From Planctomycetaceae bacterium (lineage in GTDB: Bacteria; Planctomycetota; Planctomycetia; Planctomycetales; Planctomycetaceae): 64,000 bases of DNA. The DNA is taken from the NCBI GenBank assembly GCA_021732975.1, contig JAKFWC010000005.1, positions 1 through 64,000 of the forward strand, in the 5' to 3' direction. The translations under genes were made by a program, and so were the position numbers. Below the pieces are notes generated by a model. It saw only the letters and a list, made by a program, of their open reading frames with translations, did not search any database and was not told where the DNA came from. This document shows, one piece after another, positions 8,629-18,400 of the stretch (its first letter is position 1; every line of letters starts with the position of its first letter).

Positions 8629-9354
8629 CTAGGCAGCACTTCTCAGAGTTTCCTGGCGTTGCGGCGGGGTGTATTTCCGACCGACGAGGCGTTCGGCTTC
8701 AATGTTCACTTCGTCGAGCATCTGCTGCACGCGCTCAGCGTAGAAATCGAGCTGGTCCCGCGTGATGTCGGGCGGAATCGTCAGAAACTCACTGTGAACG
8801 AGATAAATCGTCGTGAACGGCTTGGGGATTAGTTGGTCGGTCCACGTTCCCTTGATCCGCCACTCACTCCGGCAGGTGTAAGCACAGGCGGTGATCGGGC
8901 GACCGGTTTGCGATGCCACAAAAACTGCGCCGGGCTTAAAGACATGCCTGGGGCCGCGCGGGCCGTCGGGAGTGATGACGATGTGCTGCCCTTCGACATC
9001 ACTCATCAACTGCCGGACGGCTTGTGCCCCGCCGCGGCTGGAGGATCCCCGGACCGGCGTCAATTCCATGATCCGCATCGCTTCAGCGAGGTACCCCCCG
9101 TCATTATGCTGGCTAATGAGGCAACTCGTCCGCCTGCGGTTCGCCTTATGACTGGCAAAGGTGGGGATGAGCATCTGGTCGTGCCACATTACGCCGACAA
9201 AACGAAGCGGATCATCGACAGCGACTGTGTAATCGAGCCGCAGTTTGTCGCTCGGAACAACATACACCTTCCGGCATGTCAACATGATCACACGGATCAT
9301 GAGAACGATGGTCCACACCAGAATTTTGACGAGTAAGCGGCTCCGAATCTTCAT
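8629..9354 (-). CDS. DUF374 lysophospholipid acyltransferase-like protein
   Basis: 241 residues from ATG 9354; a longer upstream frame adds low-quality sequence. One N-terminal hydrophobic span (LLVKILVWTIVLMIRVIML) anchors a domain with WHDQMLIP, SQHNDGGYLA, GSSSRGGAQAVRQL and TPDGPRGPRHVFKPG, the hallmark blocks of the DUF374 branch of the LPLAT/AGPAT superfamily. Members are believed to transfer acyl chains to lipid or lipid-A-like acceptors at the inner membrane. The substrate cannot be read from the sequence. Confidence 0.88.
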   Translation of the reverse strand: MKIRSRLLVKILVWTIVLMIRVIMLTCRKVYVVPSDKLRLDYTVAVDDPLRFVGVMWHDQMLIPTFASHKANRRRTSCLISQHNDGGYLAEAMRIMELTPVRGSSSRGGAQAVRQLMSDVEGQHIVITPDGPRGPRHVFKPGAVFVASQTGRPITACAYTCRSEWRIKGTWTDQLIPKPFTTIYLVHSEFLTIPPDITRDQLDFYAERVQQMLDEVNIEAERLVGRKYTPPQRQETLRSAA

Positions 9355-9575
9355 TTCGACGATCTCACAAACGCGCCGACGCGAATGGGTAGGGAAAGAC
9401 CGCGAAAATGTAAGGCATCCCGAGCAATGCGGGAATGGCAGTTTCTGGCAGGCGATGGTTGCGTTAAACGAGCCGGAAGCGTCAGCAACGGACACTTCCT
9501 CTTCCGCAATCTCTTCGATTCAGCGAGCAGGAAAAGGGGCCGCCGCTGGCGTTTCCGGCTCGTTGTGAAAACGAA

Positions 9576-9643
9576 CAGACCGCGACGTTTTGGGAACGTC
9601 GCGGTCTGAAGGGGCCCGAAGTTCGCAACGTTTGGGACGTTGC
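9576..9643 (-). terminator. Double hairpin, probable terminator
   Basis: A 14-bp perfect stem (9576-9589 with 9595-9608, loop TTGGG) and a second weaker GCAACG/CGTTGC hairpin (9625-9643) lie just downstream of the minus-strand gene ending at 9660. On that strand the strong stem is followed by TTCGTTTT. Both loops carry TTGGG/TTTGGGA, so they may be one repeat type used as terminators. Confidence 0.6.
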
Positions 9644-9659
9644 CGTTTCTTCTTGAAAC

Positions 9660-9965
9660 TTAGTTCTTGGCAGGTTGTTGCATGCGGAGCAGCCGAGCTC
9701 CGGCTTCACCAGGGCCATGATCATAGCAGTCCCGGTTGTGCCACAGAGGCACGCCAGCCGCATATCGGGCGGCCAGCATCAGCACCTTTTCTTCCGAACC
9801 GGGCTTTGCCGCCGTCGGCGCGCCGGGATCGATTCCCAAGGCTTCAAAATCGATCTCCTCGAAGTTCAGTTCGCCGTCTTCGTACTCGGCGACTTCTTCG
9901 TCATCCGAGACTGCGTACCCAACTTCTTCATCTTCGAGTTCATCTACGTCGTAATCGAACGACAT
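9660..9965 (-). CDS. Small acidic hypothetical protein
   Basis: 101 residues from ATG 9965 (MSFDYDVDELEDEE); a non-ATG start four codons upstream is possible. The first 50 residues are extremely acidic (Asp/Glu about 40 percent), and the rest is a short neutral tail. There is no signal peptide, membrane span or recognised domain. Coding status is supported by the biased composition, a sensible start and the terminator-like hairpin downstream. Function is unknown. Confidence 0.6.
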   Translation of the reverse strand: MSFDYDVDELEDEEVGYAVSDDEEVAEYEDGELNFEEIDFEALGIDPGAPTAAKPGSEEKVLMLAARYAAGVPLWHNRDCYDHGPGEAGARLLRMQQPAKN

Positions 9966-10481
9966 TCCCGACTCCACTACTAAGACGTTCCATCACCGAC
10001 TACCGCCGAAGCGCGATTTCAAAAAACGAAATCGGATCGGCCCAATTACGCCTGGGTGTTCGACATGCAGTGTCCAAAGTGACGTTCGTCAGCGGGGGGC
10101 TGGGAACGGTGCCATTCATGGCTCACACGGAGGGACCGGAGGCTTCGTGCCGGTAGGACAGCGGGCAGGGAGATCACCAAAGCGAAGGTATTCTTCTGGC
10201 AAACGACCGGATTGTCAACAAAAATTCTTGGTTGCCCCCGGAGAAGAGCCGTTTTTCCCGACTCAGAGAACCACTTTGTTTCCCGAATCGGAAGCGATTG
10301 CCGATGCCTTGCAGGCGGCCCGAACGAATCTATCGTGCTCTCACACGGGCGGCTAAGTCATTTCGCGAAAACTGCAGCGAAATAAATTGCTTCTGCTGAA
10401 GATTCGCGAGGTTGCCATCAGCAAGCCTATCGACAATATCCGATATCGCCCACCAGCGATGCCCAGTCTCCCAGAACACCC
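9966..10481. other. 516-bp intergenic gap
   Basis: No frame here has a convincing start plus protein-like composition, and no RNA gene is recognised. It contains the upstream region of the acidic protein gene and the downstream region of the sigma-54 activator gene. Confidence 0.5.
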
Positions 10482-12464
10482 TCATATCGGTGTTTTGCGA
10501 TCACTTTCATAACGCTTGAGCTTACGGTCCAGCGTAGATCGCTCGATGCCCAGCAGCTGAGCGGCTTGCGATTTGTTCCCCCCCGTGACTTGCAACGTAG
10601 CAAGGATATGTTGCCGCTCGATGTCGTCCAGCGATTGCGGCTGGAAATCGTTCGAGGCCGGCGGAAGGCTGCTGATGGTATCGGTCGAAGAGCGCCCCAA
10701 GGCCGAGAGTTGAATATCGTCAACATCGATCCGGGGACCGGTGGCCAGGATGATGCCCCGTTCGATGGTGTTCTGCAGTTCGCGGACATTGCCCGGCCAG
10801 TCGTAACTCCTCAGCAGTTCCGCGGCTGCGGGCGAGAAGTCCATTGCCGGACGGCCGATCTTCCGGGCAAATTTATCGAGGAAATACTGGGCCAGCAGCG
10901 CGATATCCGTCCGCCGCGCCCGCAACGGTTCCACGGTCAATTCCACCACCTGCAGTCGGAAGTACAAATCCTTGCGGAATTGCCCTTCAGCCACCGCTTC
11001 TTCGAGCGCCCGGTTCGTCGCGGCAACCACACGCACGTCCACCTGCACTTGCGTTCCACCACCAACGCGTTCGAAGGGATGCCCTTCCAGAACTCGCAGG
11101 AATTTCGCCTGGATCGCAAGGCTCATTTCACCGACTTCATCGAGGAAGATCGTGCCCTGATGGGCTTGCTCGAACTTGCCGAACTTCCGATTGACGGCTC
11201 CCGTGAACGATCCCTTCTCGTGACCAAACAATTCACTTTCCAGCAGGCTTTCGCTGAGCGCGGCACAGTTCATCGTGATGAACGGACCATTCTTGCGCGT
11301 GCTGTTCAGGTGAATGGCTCGGGCCACAAGCTCTTTACCTACACCACTTTCGCCACGAATGAGCACCGTTGCGCCGGTGGGAGCAATGCGACTCAATCGG
11401 TCGCGCAGCCGATTCATCGAAGTGCTGTCGCCCACGAGTTCCGTTTCCACGCGAAGTTGTTCGCGGAGTGTCTGGTTCTCGGTTTTGGCTCGTTCGAGTC
11501 CAGCCGCAAGTTGCTCGCGACGTTGAATGTTTTCCACGGCAATCGCGAACTGGTCGGCCACGGCGAGCGTGTAATTGAGATCGTCCAGTTCCAGTGGTCG
11601 AGAGAGATCCGTGGAGTAAAGATGAATGAGACCCAGCAGTGATTCACCTGAGCGCAGGGCTGCACAAATCACACTTTGCGCGCTGATCTCATTCACGCTT
11701 TCTTTTTTAGACAGCCGCAGATCCTCGCTCACATCGCGGGCCAGGATCGCATCGCGTTCGGACATGGCCAGTTGCGATAACGAATCGGAGACCCGCTGGT
11801 ATGGCATCGGCGTCCGCGACTTATACACCACTACCTGCAAATCGGCACAATTCGGCAGGCCGGTAGACGGCACCGGCAACATCAACACCGCACCGATATC
11901 GGCCGCTGTACTGGCCAGCAATCCTTCCAGAACGGTTTCGGCCAGATCGGCGATGTCGGTGGCGGTCCCCATGTCGATCGCCAGGCGGTAGAGTCGGGCC
12001 AAATCGCGGCCCAAGCGATCGCGCGTATGGGCTTCCGCCACACGAAAACTCGATTGTCGGCTGCGATGCAGAATCTCGGGCTGAATTCCGACGATCACGA
12101 CTTCGGGCGATGTATCCGATCCCAACGGGTCGCGTTGCGTCGATTCGCCGGCTTCCGCGGTGGGATCGAGGCTGTACGCCAACACCGTCGACCCGAGTTG
12201 GATCTGTTGGCCGGGCAACAACGCGCAATCACCGTCGATGGTCTGGCCCTGCACTTTCGTCCCGTTGCGACTGCCGAGGTCGCGCACCAGCCAGCGGCCG
12301 CCCGACTGGAAGACTTCGCAATGATTACGACTGCAGACCTCGTCCGGAACGGCAATCCGGTTCGTCGGCGCACGACCGAGCGTGGTGATCTGACCTGGAA
12401 TGAGTCGAAACTGACGCCCTTCCAGGGGACCATTCTTCACGATGAGGAACGCTTCGGCAGACAT
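10482..12464 (-). CDS. Sigma-54 activator with FHA and GAF domains
   Basis: 660 residues from ATG 12464, chosen because a GGAG lies just upstream and the FHA domain begins at once. FHA spans about residues 5-100 ([27 protein letters not shown]), followed by a GAF-like sensor (~160-335), a short coiled coil and an AAA+ domain with GESGVGKE (Walker A), GSFTGA (sigma-54 contact loop, Ser in place of the commoner Ala) and FLDEVGEM (Walker B). A Fis-type helix-turn-helix lies at the C-terminus ([20 protein letters not shown]). The FHA domain implies input from Ser/Thr phosphorylation. Target promoters are not evident nearby. Confidence 0.95.
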   Translation of the reverse strand: MSAEAFLIVKNGPLEGRQFRLIPGQITTLGRAPTNRIAVPDEVCSRNHCEVFQSGGRWLVRDLGSRNGTKVQGQTIDGDCALLPGQQIQLGSTVLAYSLDPTAEAGESTQRDPLGSDTSPEVVIVGIQPEILHRSRQSSFRVAEAHTRDRLGRDLARLYRLAIDMGTATDIADLAETVLEGLLASTAADIGAVLMLPVPSTGLPNCADLQVVVYKSRTPMPYQRVSDSLSQLAMSERDAILARDVSEDLRLSKKESVNEISAQSVICAALRSGESLLGLIHLYSTDLSRPLELDDLNYTLAVADQFAIAVENIQRREQLAAGLERAKTENQTLREQLRVETELVGDSTSMNRLRDRLSRIAPTGATVLIRGESGVGKELVARAIHLNSTRKNGPFITMNCAALSESLLESELFGHEKGSFTGAVNRKFGKFEQAHQGTIFLDEVGEMSLAIQAKFLRVLEGHPFERVGGGTQVQVDVRVVAATNRALEEAVAEGQFRKDLYFRLQVVELTVEPLRARRTDIALLAQYFLDKFARKIGRPAMDFSPAAAELLRSYDWPGNVRELQNTIERGIILATGPRIDVDDIQLSALGRSSTDTISSLPPASNDFQPQSLDDIERQHILATLQVTGGNKSQAAQLLGIERSTLDRKLKRYESDRKTPI

Positions 12465-12761
12465 ACAACTCCGGGGGCCCGAGCCGTTTGCATGAGAGGT
12501 CAAGTCAGCAGCATCACCGTACTGACGCTCATCCATTGTGAAGATATTTCGGAATCACGCCAAGCGACAAGTCACTCCTGCCGCGGGAAATCGGCAGGAC
12601 TGACAGGTGTACGATCCACACGAACGCTTGCGACTCTGGCGTTTGCACGACATGCTTGCCTCTGAGATGCTCAAGGATTGATGCGTTACCGGATCGACGA
12701 CGCGACATGACCTCAGGCAAAGACGAAACCCAAATCCCCCCTGATCGAAGGTGGCGAACTG

Positions 12762-14009
12762 ATGGTGCGGATGACGGATTGGTTGCGAGCGGGATGCGTG
12801 GCACTGCTGCTGGCCGGCGCGGCCTCCGCCGAAAATTGGCCGCGGTTTCGGGGATCTGACGGCAGCGGAGTCGCCCCCGAGCAAGGCATTCCCACCACCT
12901 GGAAAGAATCTGATTACAAATGGGTGGTCGATCTTCCCGGTGAAGGCCATAGCGCTCCGGCCATTTGGGGGAAATCGCTGTTCGTGACCTCCGCGATCGA
13001 CGCCGGGCTGGTGCGATCGCTCTACTGCCTTGACGCCGATAGCGGAGAAACTCGCTGGGTGCGGTCGATGGGCTTCAACAGCAACCGCAAGCACCAGAAG
13101 AACAGCTTTGCGTCGTCGACTCCGGCGACCGATGGCGAACGGGTCTATGTCGCGTTCTCCGATCAGGAACGCTGTGCACTCGCCGCCTACGATTTTGAGG
13201 GGACGCTCGTCTGGCGAACATGGCTCGGCCCGTTCAGCAGCCAGCACGGCCTGGGTGCATCGCCGATTGTGTTTGAAGATCTCGTGATCATGCCGAATGA
13301 TCAGGACGGCCCCAGTTCCATCGTCGCCTATGACCGCCGCGACGGAAAACTCGTCTGGAGCACGCTGCGACCGTTTCGGGAAGCCTCCTACGCCACGCCG
13401 ATCATCATCGAACAACCCGGTTCCAAGCCGCAATTGATCTGTCTGAACGGAGCGACGGGAATCTCGGCACTCGATCCGTGGACGGGATTATCGCTGTGGC
13501 AATCGGAACCGCTCGCCCAGCGGACGGTATCATGCCCCGTATACGGCCAGGGAAAAATCTATGCGACGTGCGGACAGGGGGGCAAAGGGACCATCCTGAT
13601 CGGTGTCGATCCCGCCAGTGTCTCAAACGGCATCGCCCCGACGACGTTCCGTCGTGAAAAAACGCTACCGTACGTCCCCTGCCTCATTGCCTACGGCGAC
13701 CATCTCTACATGTGGAACGACAACGGCGTGGTGATGTGTGTCGATCCGAAAACCGATCAAACGGTCTGGCAGGAACGCATCGGCGGCACGTTCAGCGGCT
13801 CGCCCATCTGTATCGGCGGGAAGATTTACTGCGTCGACGAATCGGGAAAAGTCGCCGTCATCGATGCCAGTCCGACGTACAAGTTCCATGGATTCAGCGA
13901 ACTCGGCGACAACAGCCACTCGACACCGGCCGTCGCAAATGGGAAACTCTATTTGCGATCGTTTCATCGGCTGGCCTGTCTGGCGGCGCCGCAATCGGCC
14001 GGAAAATGA
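12762..14009 (+). CDS. Secreted PQQ-like beta-propeller protein
   Basis: 415 residues from ATG 12762. A signal peptide (CVALLLAGAASAENW) precedes repeated beta-propeller blades of the PQQ-like/BamB type, with recurring tryptophan-docking segments (GETRWVRS, GTLVWRTW, GKLVWSTL, TVWQERIGG). Many planctomycete genomes carry such proteins as presumed periplasmic scaffolds; no dehydrogenase catalytic residues are visible, so enzymatic activity is not claimed. It is divergent from the sigma-54 activator. Confidence 0.87.
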   Translation: MVRMTDWLRAGCVALLLAGAASAENWPRFRGSDGSGVAPEQGIPTTWKESDYKWVVDLPGEGHSAPAIWGKSLFVTSAIDAGLVRSLYCLDADSGETRWVRSMGFNSNRKHQKNSFASSTPATDGERVYVAFSDQERCALAAYDFEGTLVWRTWLGPFSSQHGLGASPIVFEDLVIMPNDQDGPSSIVAYDRRDGKLVWSTLRPFREASYATPIIIEQPGSKPQLICLNGATGISALDPWTGLSLWQSEPLAQRTVSCPVYGQGKIYATCGQGGKGTILIGVDPASVSNGIAPTTFRREKTLPYVPCLIAYGDHLYMWNDNGVVMCVDPKTDQTVWQERIGGTFSGSPICIGGKIYCVDESGKVAVIDASPTYKFHGFSELGDNSHSTPAVANGKLYLRSFHRLACLAAPQSAGK

Positions 14010-14133
14010 CGGGCCAGCGATAGAACGTGACCATTCCGGGGCTGATCGGGGGGCGACGGGCCAGCGCCAATCGATGGCCGTTTTCGTATGCCCTATCGTC
14101 GGGCACAGCACCACAAGGACCACGAGGCGCGGC

Positions 14134-14565
14134 ATGGCGGAATGGCCTGGCGGGAACTGTCCCCAGTGCGGCGAATGGATGCCGCCGAACATGATTCACT
14201 GCCGGGAATGCCGGCAGTTGCTCAACCCGGAACTGACGAAGTCGAGCGTCGAGATGCCGACGTTCGAGCCGTTACAGGAGCTCGACTGCATGGCGGAAGT
14301 CGAACACGCGGGTTTTTATTGCGAATGCCCCAAGTGCCAGCGCGAACTGAAAATCGCGAAGAAGTACCTGGGCGAGCGCGTGCAGTGCAAACATTGTCAG
14401 GCGGGTCTGCTGCTCGACCCCGCCAGTCCAATGATGCGTGCCGCCGATGTCTACGCCAAGTGCCCGCACTGCAATCAGCAGTTGCGGTTTGACCCGAAGT
14501 ACATGGGCCTGAAGGTCGCCTGCCGCTTCTGCCAGGGGAAGCTGCAAGTCCTTAAACCAAGTTGA
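14134..14565 (+). CDS. Triple zinc-ribbon protein
   Basis: 143 residues from ATG 14134; an in-frame ATG at 14074 would add 20 residues. Six CxxC pairs (CPQC, CREC, CPKC, CKHC, CPHC, CRFC) form three tandem zinc ribbons, two of them sharing a YLG/YMGLKV-type core. No signal peptide or other domain is seen. Zinc binding is clear from the motifs; the partner (DNA, RNA or protein) is unknown. Its stop lies 8 bp before the next gene, so the two are probably co-transcribed. Confidence 0.8.
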   Translation: MAEWPGGNCPQCGEWMPPNMIHCRECRQLLNPELTKSSVEMPTFEPLQELDCMAEVEHAGFYCECPKCQRELKIAKKYLGERVQCKHCQAGLLLDPASPMMRAADVYAKCPHCNQQLRFDPKYMGLKVACRFCQGKLQVLKPS

Positions 14566-14573
14566 GTTCCCCC

Positions 14574-14981
14574 ATGCGGCGACTACGACGAATTGCCGTA
14601 TACGCATGGGTCGCCCCCAGTTCCGCGGTGGGGTTGATGGCAACCTCGATCGCCTTGCTGCAAGGGGGACGCGGCAAATGGGTGGATGGCGTCCTCGAAG
14701 TCACCGGCCCGAAGTTTCTGCGTTGGTTATCGCGCGGAGCACCGGTCGAAGGAGGCATTGCAGCAATCACACTCGGGCATGTCGTTGTCGGCCAGTGTGA
14801 AGCCACGCTCGCCGAGACCCGGGGCCACGAGCGCATCCACGTCCGCCAGTATGAACGCTGGGGGCCGTTCTTCATTCCGGCGTATCTGCTGGCCAGTGCA
14901 TGGATGAGAGCCAAAGGGAAAGACCCGTACCTCGACAACCCGTTTGAAGTCGAGGCCTATCGTGAAGACGGCTATCGATAG
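14574..14981 (+). CDS. Small membrane-associated HExxH protein
   Basis: 135 residues from ATG 14574. An N-terminal hydrophobic segment is followed by HERIHVRQYERWGPFF, a perfect HExxH zinc-peptidase signature, then a short hydrophobic stretch and DNPFEVEAY, where the Glu could be the third metal ligand as in gluzincin-like families. It is very short for a peptidase, and activity is inference only. It lies 8 bp after the zinc-ribbon gene. Confidence 0.75.
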   Translation: MRRLRRIAVYAWVAPSSAVGLMATSIALLQGGRGKWVDGVLEVTGPKFLRWLSRGAPVEGGIAAITLGHVVVGQCEATLAETRGHERIHVRQYERWGPFFIPAYLLASAWMRAKGKDPYLDNPFEVEAYREDGYR

Positions 14982-15013
14982 CCAATCGTCGCGATGCGGT
15001 TTCGCGATCCAGT

Positions 15014-16042
15014 TCACATATCCTCGCTCGCTTCCAAACCCGTGGTTCTGATGCCGAGCTTCTCCTGCATCCAGCCTTGCACGGCGTCGGCCCGTTCGCG
15101 GGACTGGCCAGAGACGATGCTGGCCGTTTGCGGTAGCCCGGCATCGTCTTCGTAAGTGAGCACCACCTCGAACATCACCGGGGAACCTTCCTGATACTTC
15201 CCCTGATTCACATCGACGGACTTCACCAGGGACCGCGGCACGGAGGCTTTGGTTGCTCCAAACCAGCCGCGTAATGTAATCGTTCCATCCATATCATCGA
15301 TTGCAGCCCCCTGGGGATAGCCGAGAATGAACACGGTGGCGACCACTCCAGCCAACAGCACGATCGACCAGACGATTTCCATCACCAGCAGCGAAGGCTG
15401 GAAGCCGATCCCGAAGACGACCGGAAAAATCATGATGAACGCGGCCGCGGAAACTCCCACCAGAAACGCTGTGATCAGACCGCAGCGTTCGTGAATTTCC
15501 CAACCATACGCGGTCTGCCGCAACAAGCGTTGCAACGGCTCTTCATTTCCCCGCACGCGGTGGTAGTACGTTCCCGACCATAACCCGAGCATGATGCCAT
15601 TGAACGGCGTCATGAACAGCAGCATGAAGAGTTCGGTACCGGTGATGCCGTGTTCCAGAACCGCGGTTTCAGGGCGTTCCGGATCATAGAACACAGTGAC
15701 TTTGGCACCGACCGGATAACGATCGACGATCTTGCGGACGGAGTTCCGCGCCCCCGTTCCGCTGACACTACCGTCGCTGAACTGGCAACGCGTTCCGTGC
15801 AACGTTTTTCCGTCGACCTGATATTCATATTCAATTTTCGGCCGGTAAGACCGTTTGCCACCCTTTTCGCGACTCTCGTCTACATGCGAGGTGGTGACAG
15901 AACCGGGTGTTTCCGTAAACTGGTACGATCGCAGCGCCTGCCAGAACATGTAGCCGATGGCGCCGTCAAACCCAAGCGTCATCAGCGACCAGATGATCGT
16001 AAAAACCAGCGGAACGCCGGCATTCTTGGCTGTTGATTTCAT
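15014..16042 (-). CDS. DUF3592 membrane protein
   Basis: 342 residues from ATG 16042. An N-terminal span (LVFTIIWSLMTLGFDGAIGY) is followed by an extracytoplasmic DUF3592 domain (PKIEYEYQVDGKTLHG, YPVGAKVTVFYDPERPE), then two to three more spans and a cytoplasmic C-terminal domain. DUF3592 proteins are common and uncharacterised. It is convergent with the HExxH gene, 32 bp away. Confidence 0.88.
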   Translation of the reverse strand: MKSTAKNAGVPLVFTIIWSLMTLGFDGAIGYMFWQALRSYQFTETPGSVTTSHVDESREKGGKRSYRPKIEYEYQVDGKTLHGTRCQFSDGSVSGTGARNSVRKIVDRYPVGAKVTVFYDPERPETAVLEHGITGTELFMLLFMTPFNGIMLGLWSGTYYHRVRGNEEPLQRLLRQTAYGWEIHERCGLITAFLVGVSAAAFIMIFPVVFGIGFQPSLLVMEIVWSIVLLAGVVATVFILGYPQGAAIDDMDGTITLRGWFGATKASVPRSLVKSVDVNQGKYQEGSPVMFEVVLTYEDDAGLPQTASIVSGQSRERADAVQGWMQEKLGIRTTGLEASEDM

Positions 16043-16103
16043 AGTCGAAATTCCGTGTCATGACACCGAAATCACGGGCCCGCCAGCAATCCGATTACTC
16101 ACG

Positions 16104-16168
16104 CTTGCGGTTTCGCACCTCGCGCCGATACCACTCAGTGATCTCATCACGGGGCGCGAAACCGCAAG
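16104..16168. repeat. Palindrome of the GCGGTTTCGC type
   Basis: Perfect 13-bp arms CTTGCGGTTTCGC (16104-16116) and GCGAAACCGCAAG (16156-16168) surround a 39-nt loop, in the gap between two minus-strand genes. Single-arm relatives lie at 37658 and 52772. Confidence 0.75.
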
Positions 16169-16175
16169 TGGGCAA

Positions 16176-16907
16176 TCACGGCCCCTTGAACCGTTCGTGA
16201 CATTTGTTGCAGTTGGCCATCCCGGCGACGAAGGCCTCATTCGCAGCGGCGATATCCTTCGCCCTGAGTTTCGCCGTGGCGTCCGTGAGATGCGTCTGCA
16301 TCGAGGTTGTGAACGCCTGCCACTCGGGAATGTCTGTGGGATTTTTGACCTTAGGGTCGGCGTGCATCGGTAGCGAGAGGATCGCCATCGCCAGCATTTG
16401 CCGACTTTCCGTCACCGGATCTTTCGGCCGCCGCATCACCCGACGAAGCGCGGGCAGACGTTGATTCATCTGATCCATTGCCGGGCGGTACCTCATCAGC
16501 TTCGACCATTCGACATCGACCACAGCCTTGCCGGAAGCCTTGCCGTCGAGCGCCGCTTGAACCGCCGGGAAGGCAGCCCTCGCGGCGTTGTAATCCAGTG
16601 CCCGGTTCAGGTTGATCGCGGCGTCCCGCAGGTCAGCCCCCGATGCCTTCAGCTTCGACGGCTGCGGGTGCTCCGCGAGCGCTTGCCCCACCAGCATCAA
16701 CAGCGATGTCGCGTGCTTCCGTTTCGCGCCGAACTCGTCGAAGTTCTCCTGACTCTTCAGACACTCCTGAATGTCCGCACCGAGGGCTTGGGCCTCGGCC
16801 ACGAGTTCGTCCGCTGTCGCGACTTTGTCGAGCGGCAACGGCGGCGCAGCGTGTAGTGCGACATTCAGCATGAAACCGATGGCAGGGATCAACAACAGCA
16901 TTTTCAT
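16176..16907 (-). CDS. Secreted cytochrome c'-like protein
   Basis: 243 residues from ATG 16907, preceded by GAGGA. A signal peptide (LLLIPAIGFMLNVALHA) precedes a helical protein that ends with a single CNKCHERF, the C-terminal CxxCH haem site typical of cytochrome c'-type four-helix bundles. It is longer than one c' domain (~130 residues), and an N-terminal helical domain without a haem motif precedes it. Probably a periplasmic electron carrier or gas-binding protein. Confidence 0.8.
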   Translation of the reverse strand: MKMLLLIPAIGFMLNVALHAAPPLPLDKVATADELVAEAQALGADIQECLKSQENFDEFGAKRKHATSLLMLVGQALAEHPQPSKLKASGADLRDAAINLNRALDYNAARAAFPAVQAALDGKASGKAVVDVEWSKLMRYRPAMDQMNQRLPALRRVMRRPKDPVTESRQMLAMAILSLPMHADPKVKNPTDIPEWQAFTTSMQTHLTDATAKLRAKDIAAANEAFVAGMANCNKCHERFKGP

Positions 16908-16918
16908 CGCGATATCCT

Positions 16919-17047
16919 CGTTCCCACGCTCTGCATGGGAATACCGGGCGGAGACGCTCCGCGTCGACTCTCTTGATCGTGTCCGGTGAAGCGATCGTGC
17001 GACGCGGAGCGTCGCGGCCGTGCGTTCCCACGCGGAGCGTGGGAACG
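16919..17047. repeat. Compound palindromic repeat, copy B
   Basis: About 129 bp with the same outer (GTTCCCACG...CGTGGGAAC) and inner (GACGCTCCGCGTC; GACGCGGAGCGTC) palindromes as at 1688 and 34824. It fills almost the whole gap between two minus-strand genes. Confidence 0.85.
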
Positions 17048-17049
17048 AG

Positions 17050-18222
17050 TTACTTTCCGCGATTCAAATACAGTTTGACATTGTGTGTCGCGCGACCGCC
17101 GGCGACGAGATCGGGGCGGCCATCGCCGTTGAAGTCTGCGGCGAACGCGTCTTCGACTGCACAGCCACCGTTATCAATCACGTGCTTTTTCCACGCGGTG
17201 GGAACATCGCCACGATTGTGATAAACATACAAACCGGGACCAACTACCGGCCCGGGACCGGGCTCGCGGTGACCGATTACAACTTCATCACGGCCATCGC
17301 CGTCGAGATCCGTGGTCCACGCGGCATGCCCCTGCTTGAGTGTGTCATCGAGCACATGCCGCTTCCATAAGCCCGTTCCGTCGGCCGGCGGAAAATAGAC
17401 CACGGCTTGCGTGCCGTGCATCGGTTCGACCGTCGCGAGAAAACGTTTTCCGGATTGATCCCAACGACCGACCTTCACTTCGCCAGTGCCGCGCAGTTCC
17501 GGCTTATCACCATCGGTACCGCTGCCGAGTTGAGTCTTGGTGAATTGCCCCTGAGTATTGCGTTGGATAAGAAACACACCTTCCTGCGCACCGACGATGC
17601 TGTCGAGCGGTGCCGTTTGATCCCAATCGAAATGCGTATGCGCGTGCATGCGATTGAGGCTTTCGTCGAGAATCGTGGGCATCCAGCGGTCGGTCTGCGG
17701 GTTCGCGGGAATTTCCAACGCTTCAAACCGCACGCCGGCTCCGTCCGTCTTGAGCAACGGCGATAACACCAGTTGCGGGCGGCCTTTGCCGAGGACATCC
17801 GCGAAACTCATGCGATGCAGACTCAACTCCTTGCCGATGAAATGCACGTTCCACTTGGCGTTCGGATCGGCCGTCCGCGTGATCCATTGAATCGTGCCGA
17901 TTTTTGTCCACCCGGCCCCCACCGCGAAATCGACTTTCCCGTCGCCGTCGATGTCATGCGCGGCGAGGCAAACGTTATCGAGTGCCGTCTGGTTTTCGAG
18001 GATCACGTGCTTGGTCCACGTCGGGTTCTCGTACCACTGGATGCGGTTCTCACTGACGGCGACGATATCGCACTTGCCGTCCCCATTCACATCGGCCGGG
18101 CTGACGGCGTAGCAGACTTTGCCAATTTCGGGATCAATCGTGACGGCTTCAAACTGCGGGAAATCTGCCGCAGAGGTGATCGCAACCAGGTTGAAAAAGG
18201 CACACGCAACAAGCAGCCGCAT
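17050..18222 (-). CDS. Secreted FG-GAP/VCBS repeat protein
   Basis: 390 residues from ATG 18222; the open frame extends 276 bp upstream but the signal peptide (LLVACAFFNLVAITSAADF) fixes the start. At least four FG-GAP/VCBS blades are visible with calcium-binding DxDGDGxxD loops (DVNGDGKCDIV, DIDGDGKVDFAV, DLDGDGRDEVVI, DFNGDGRPDLVAG), predicting an integrin-alpha-like beta-propeller outside the cytoplasm. The role is probably structural or adhesive; no enzyme motif is seen. Confidence 0.9.
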   Translation of the reverse strand: MRLLVACAFFNLVAITSAADFPQFEAVTIDPEIGKVCYAVSPADVNGDGKCDIVAVSENRIQWYENPTWTKHVILENQTALDNVCLAAHDIDGDGKVDFAVGAGWTKIGTIQWITRTADPNAKWNVHFIGKELSLHRMSFADVLGKGRPQLVLSPLLKTDGAGVRFEALEIPANPQTDRWMPTILDESLNRMHAHTHFDWDQTAPLDSIVGAQEGVFLIQRNTQGQFTKTQLGSGTDGDKPELRGTGEVKVGRWDQSGKRFLATVEPMHGTQAVVYFPPADGTGLWKRHVLDDTLKQGHAAWTTDLDGDGRDEVVIGHREPGPGPVVGPGLYVYHNRGDVPTAWKKHVIDNGGCAVEDAFAADFNGDGRPDLVAGGRATHNVKLYLNRGK

Positions 18223-18400
18223 CGGGAAACTCCTGCCGACGATCAAGGTGAAGGATGCACTTTCGATAATATCGAGACGCTTGCAGAACCGCGAATCCAT
18301 CAGGAACCCGCACTCCCGCGAAACGGCAAGCGACGGGTGGGGGATTCGTGTATGATGACGAATCGAATTGATCGATCGATTTTCAGGAGTCGCGACGAGC

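Noticed and set aside
10147-10356. A 69-codon plus-strand frame in the 516-bp gap
   Set aside because: No ribosome-binding site, no domain and a composition like neighbouring non-coding sequence.
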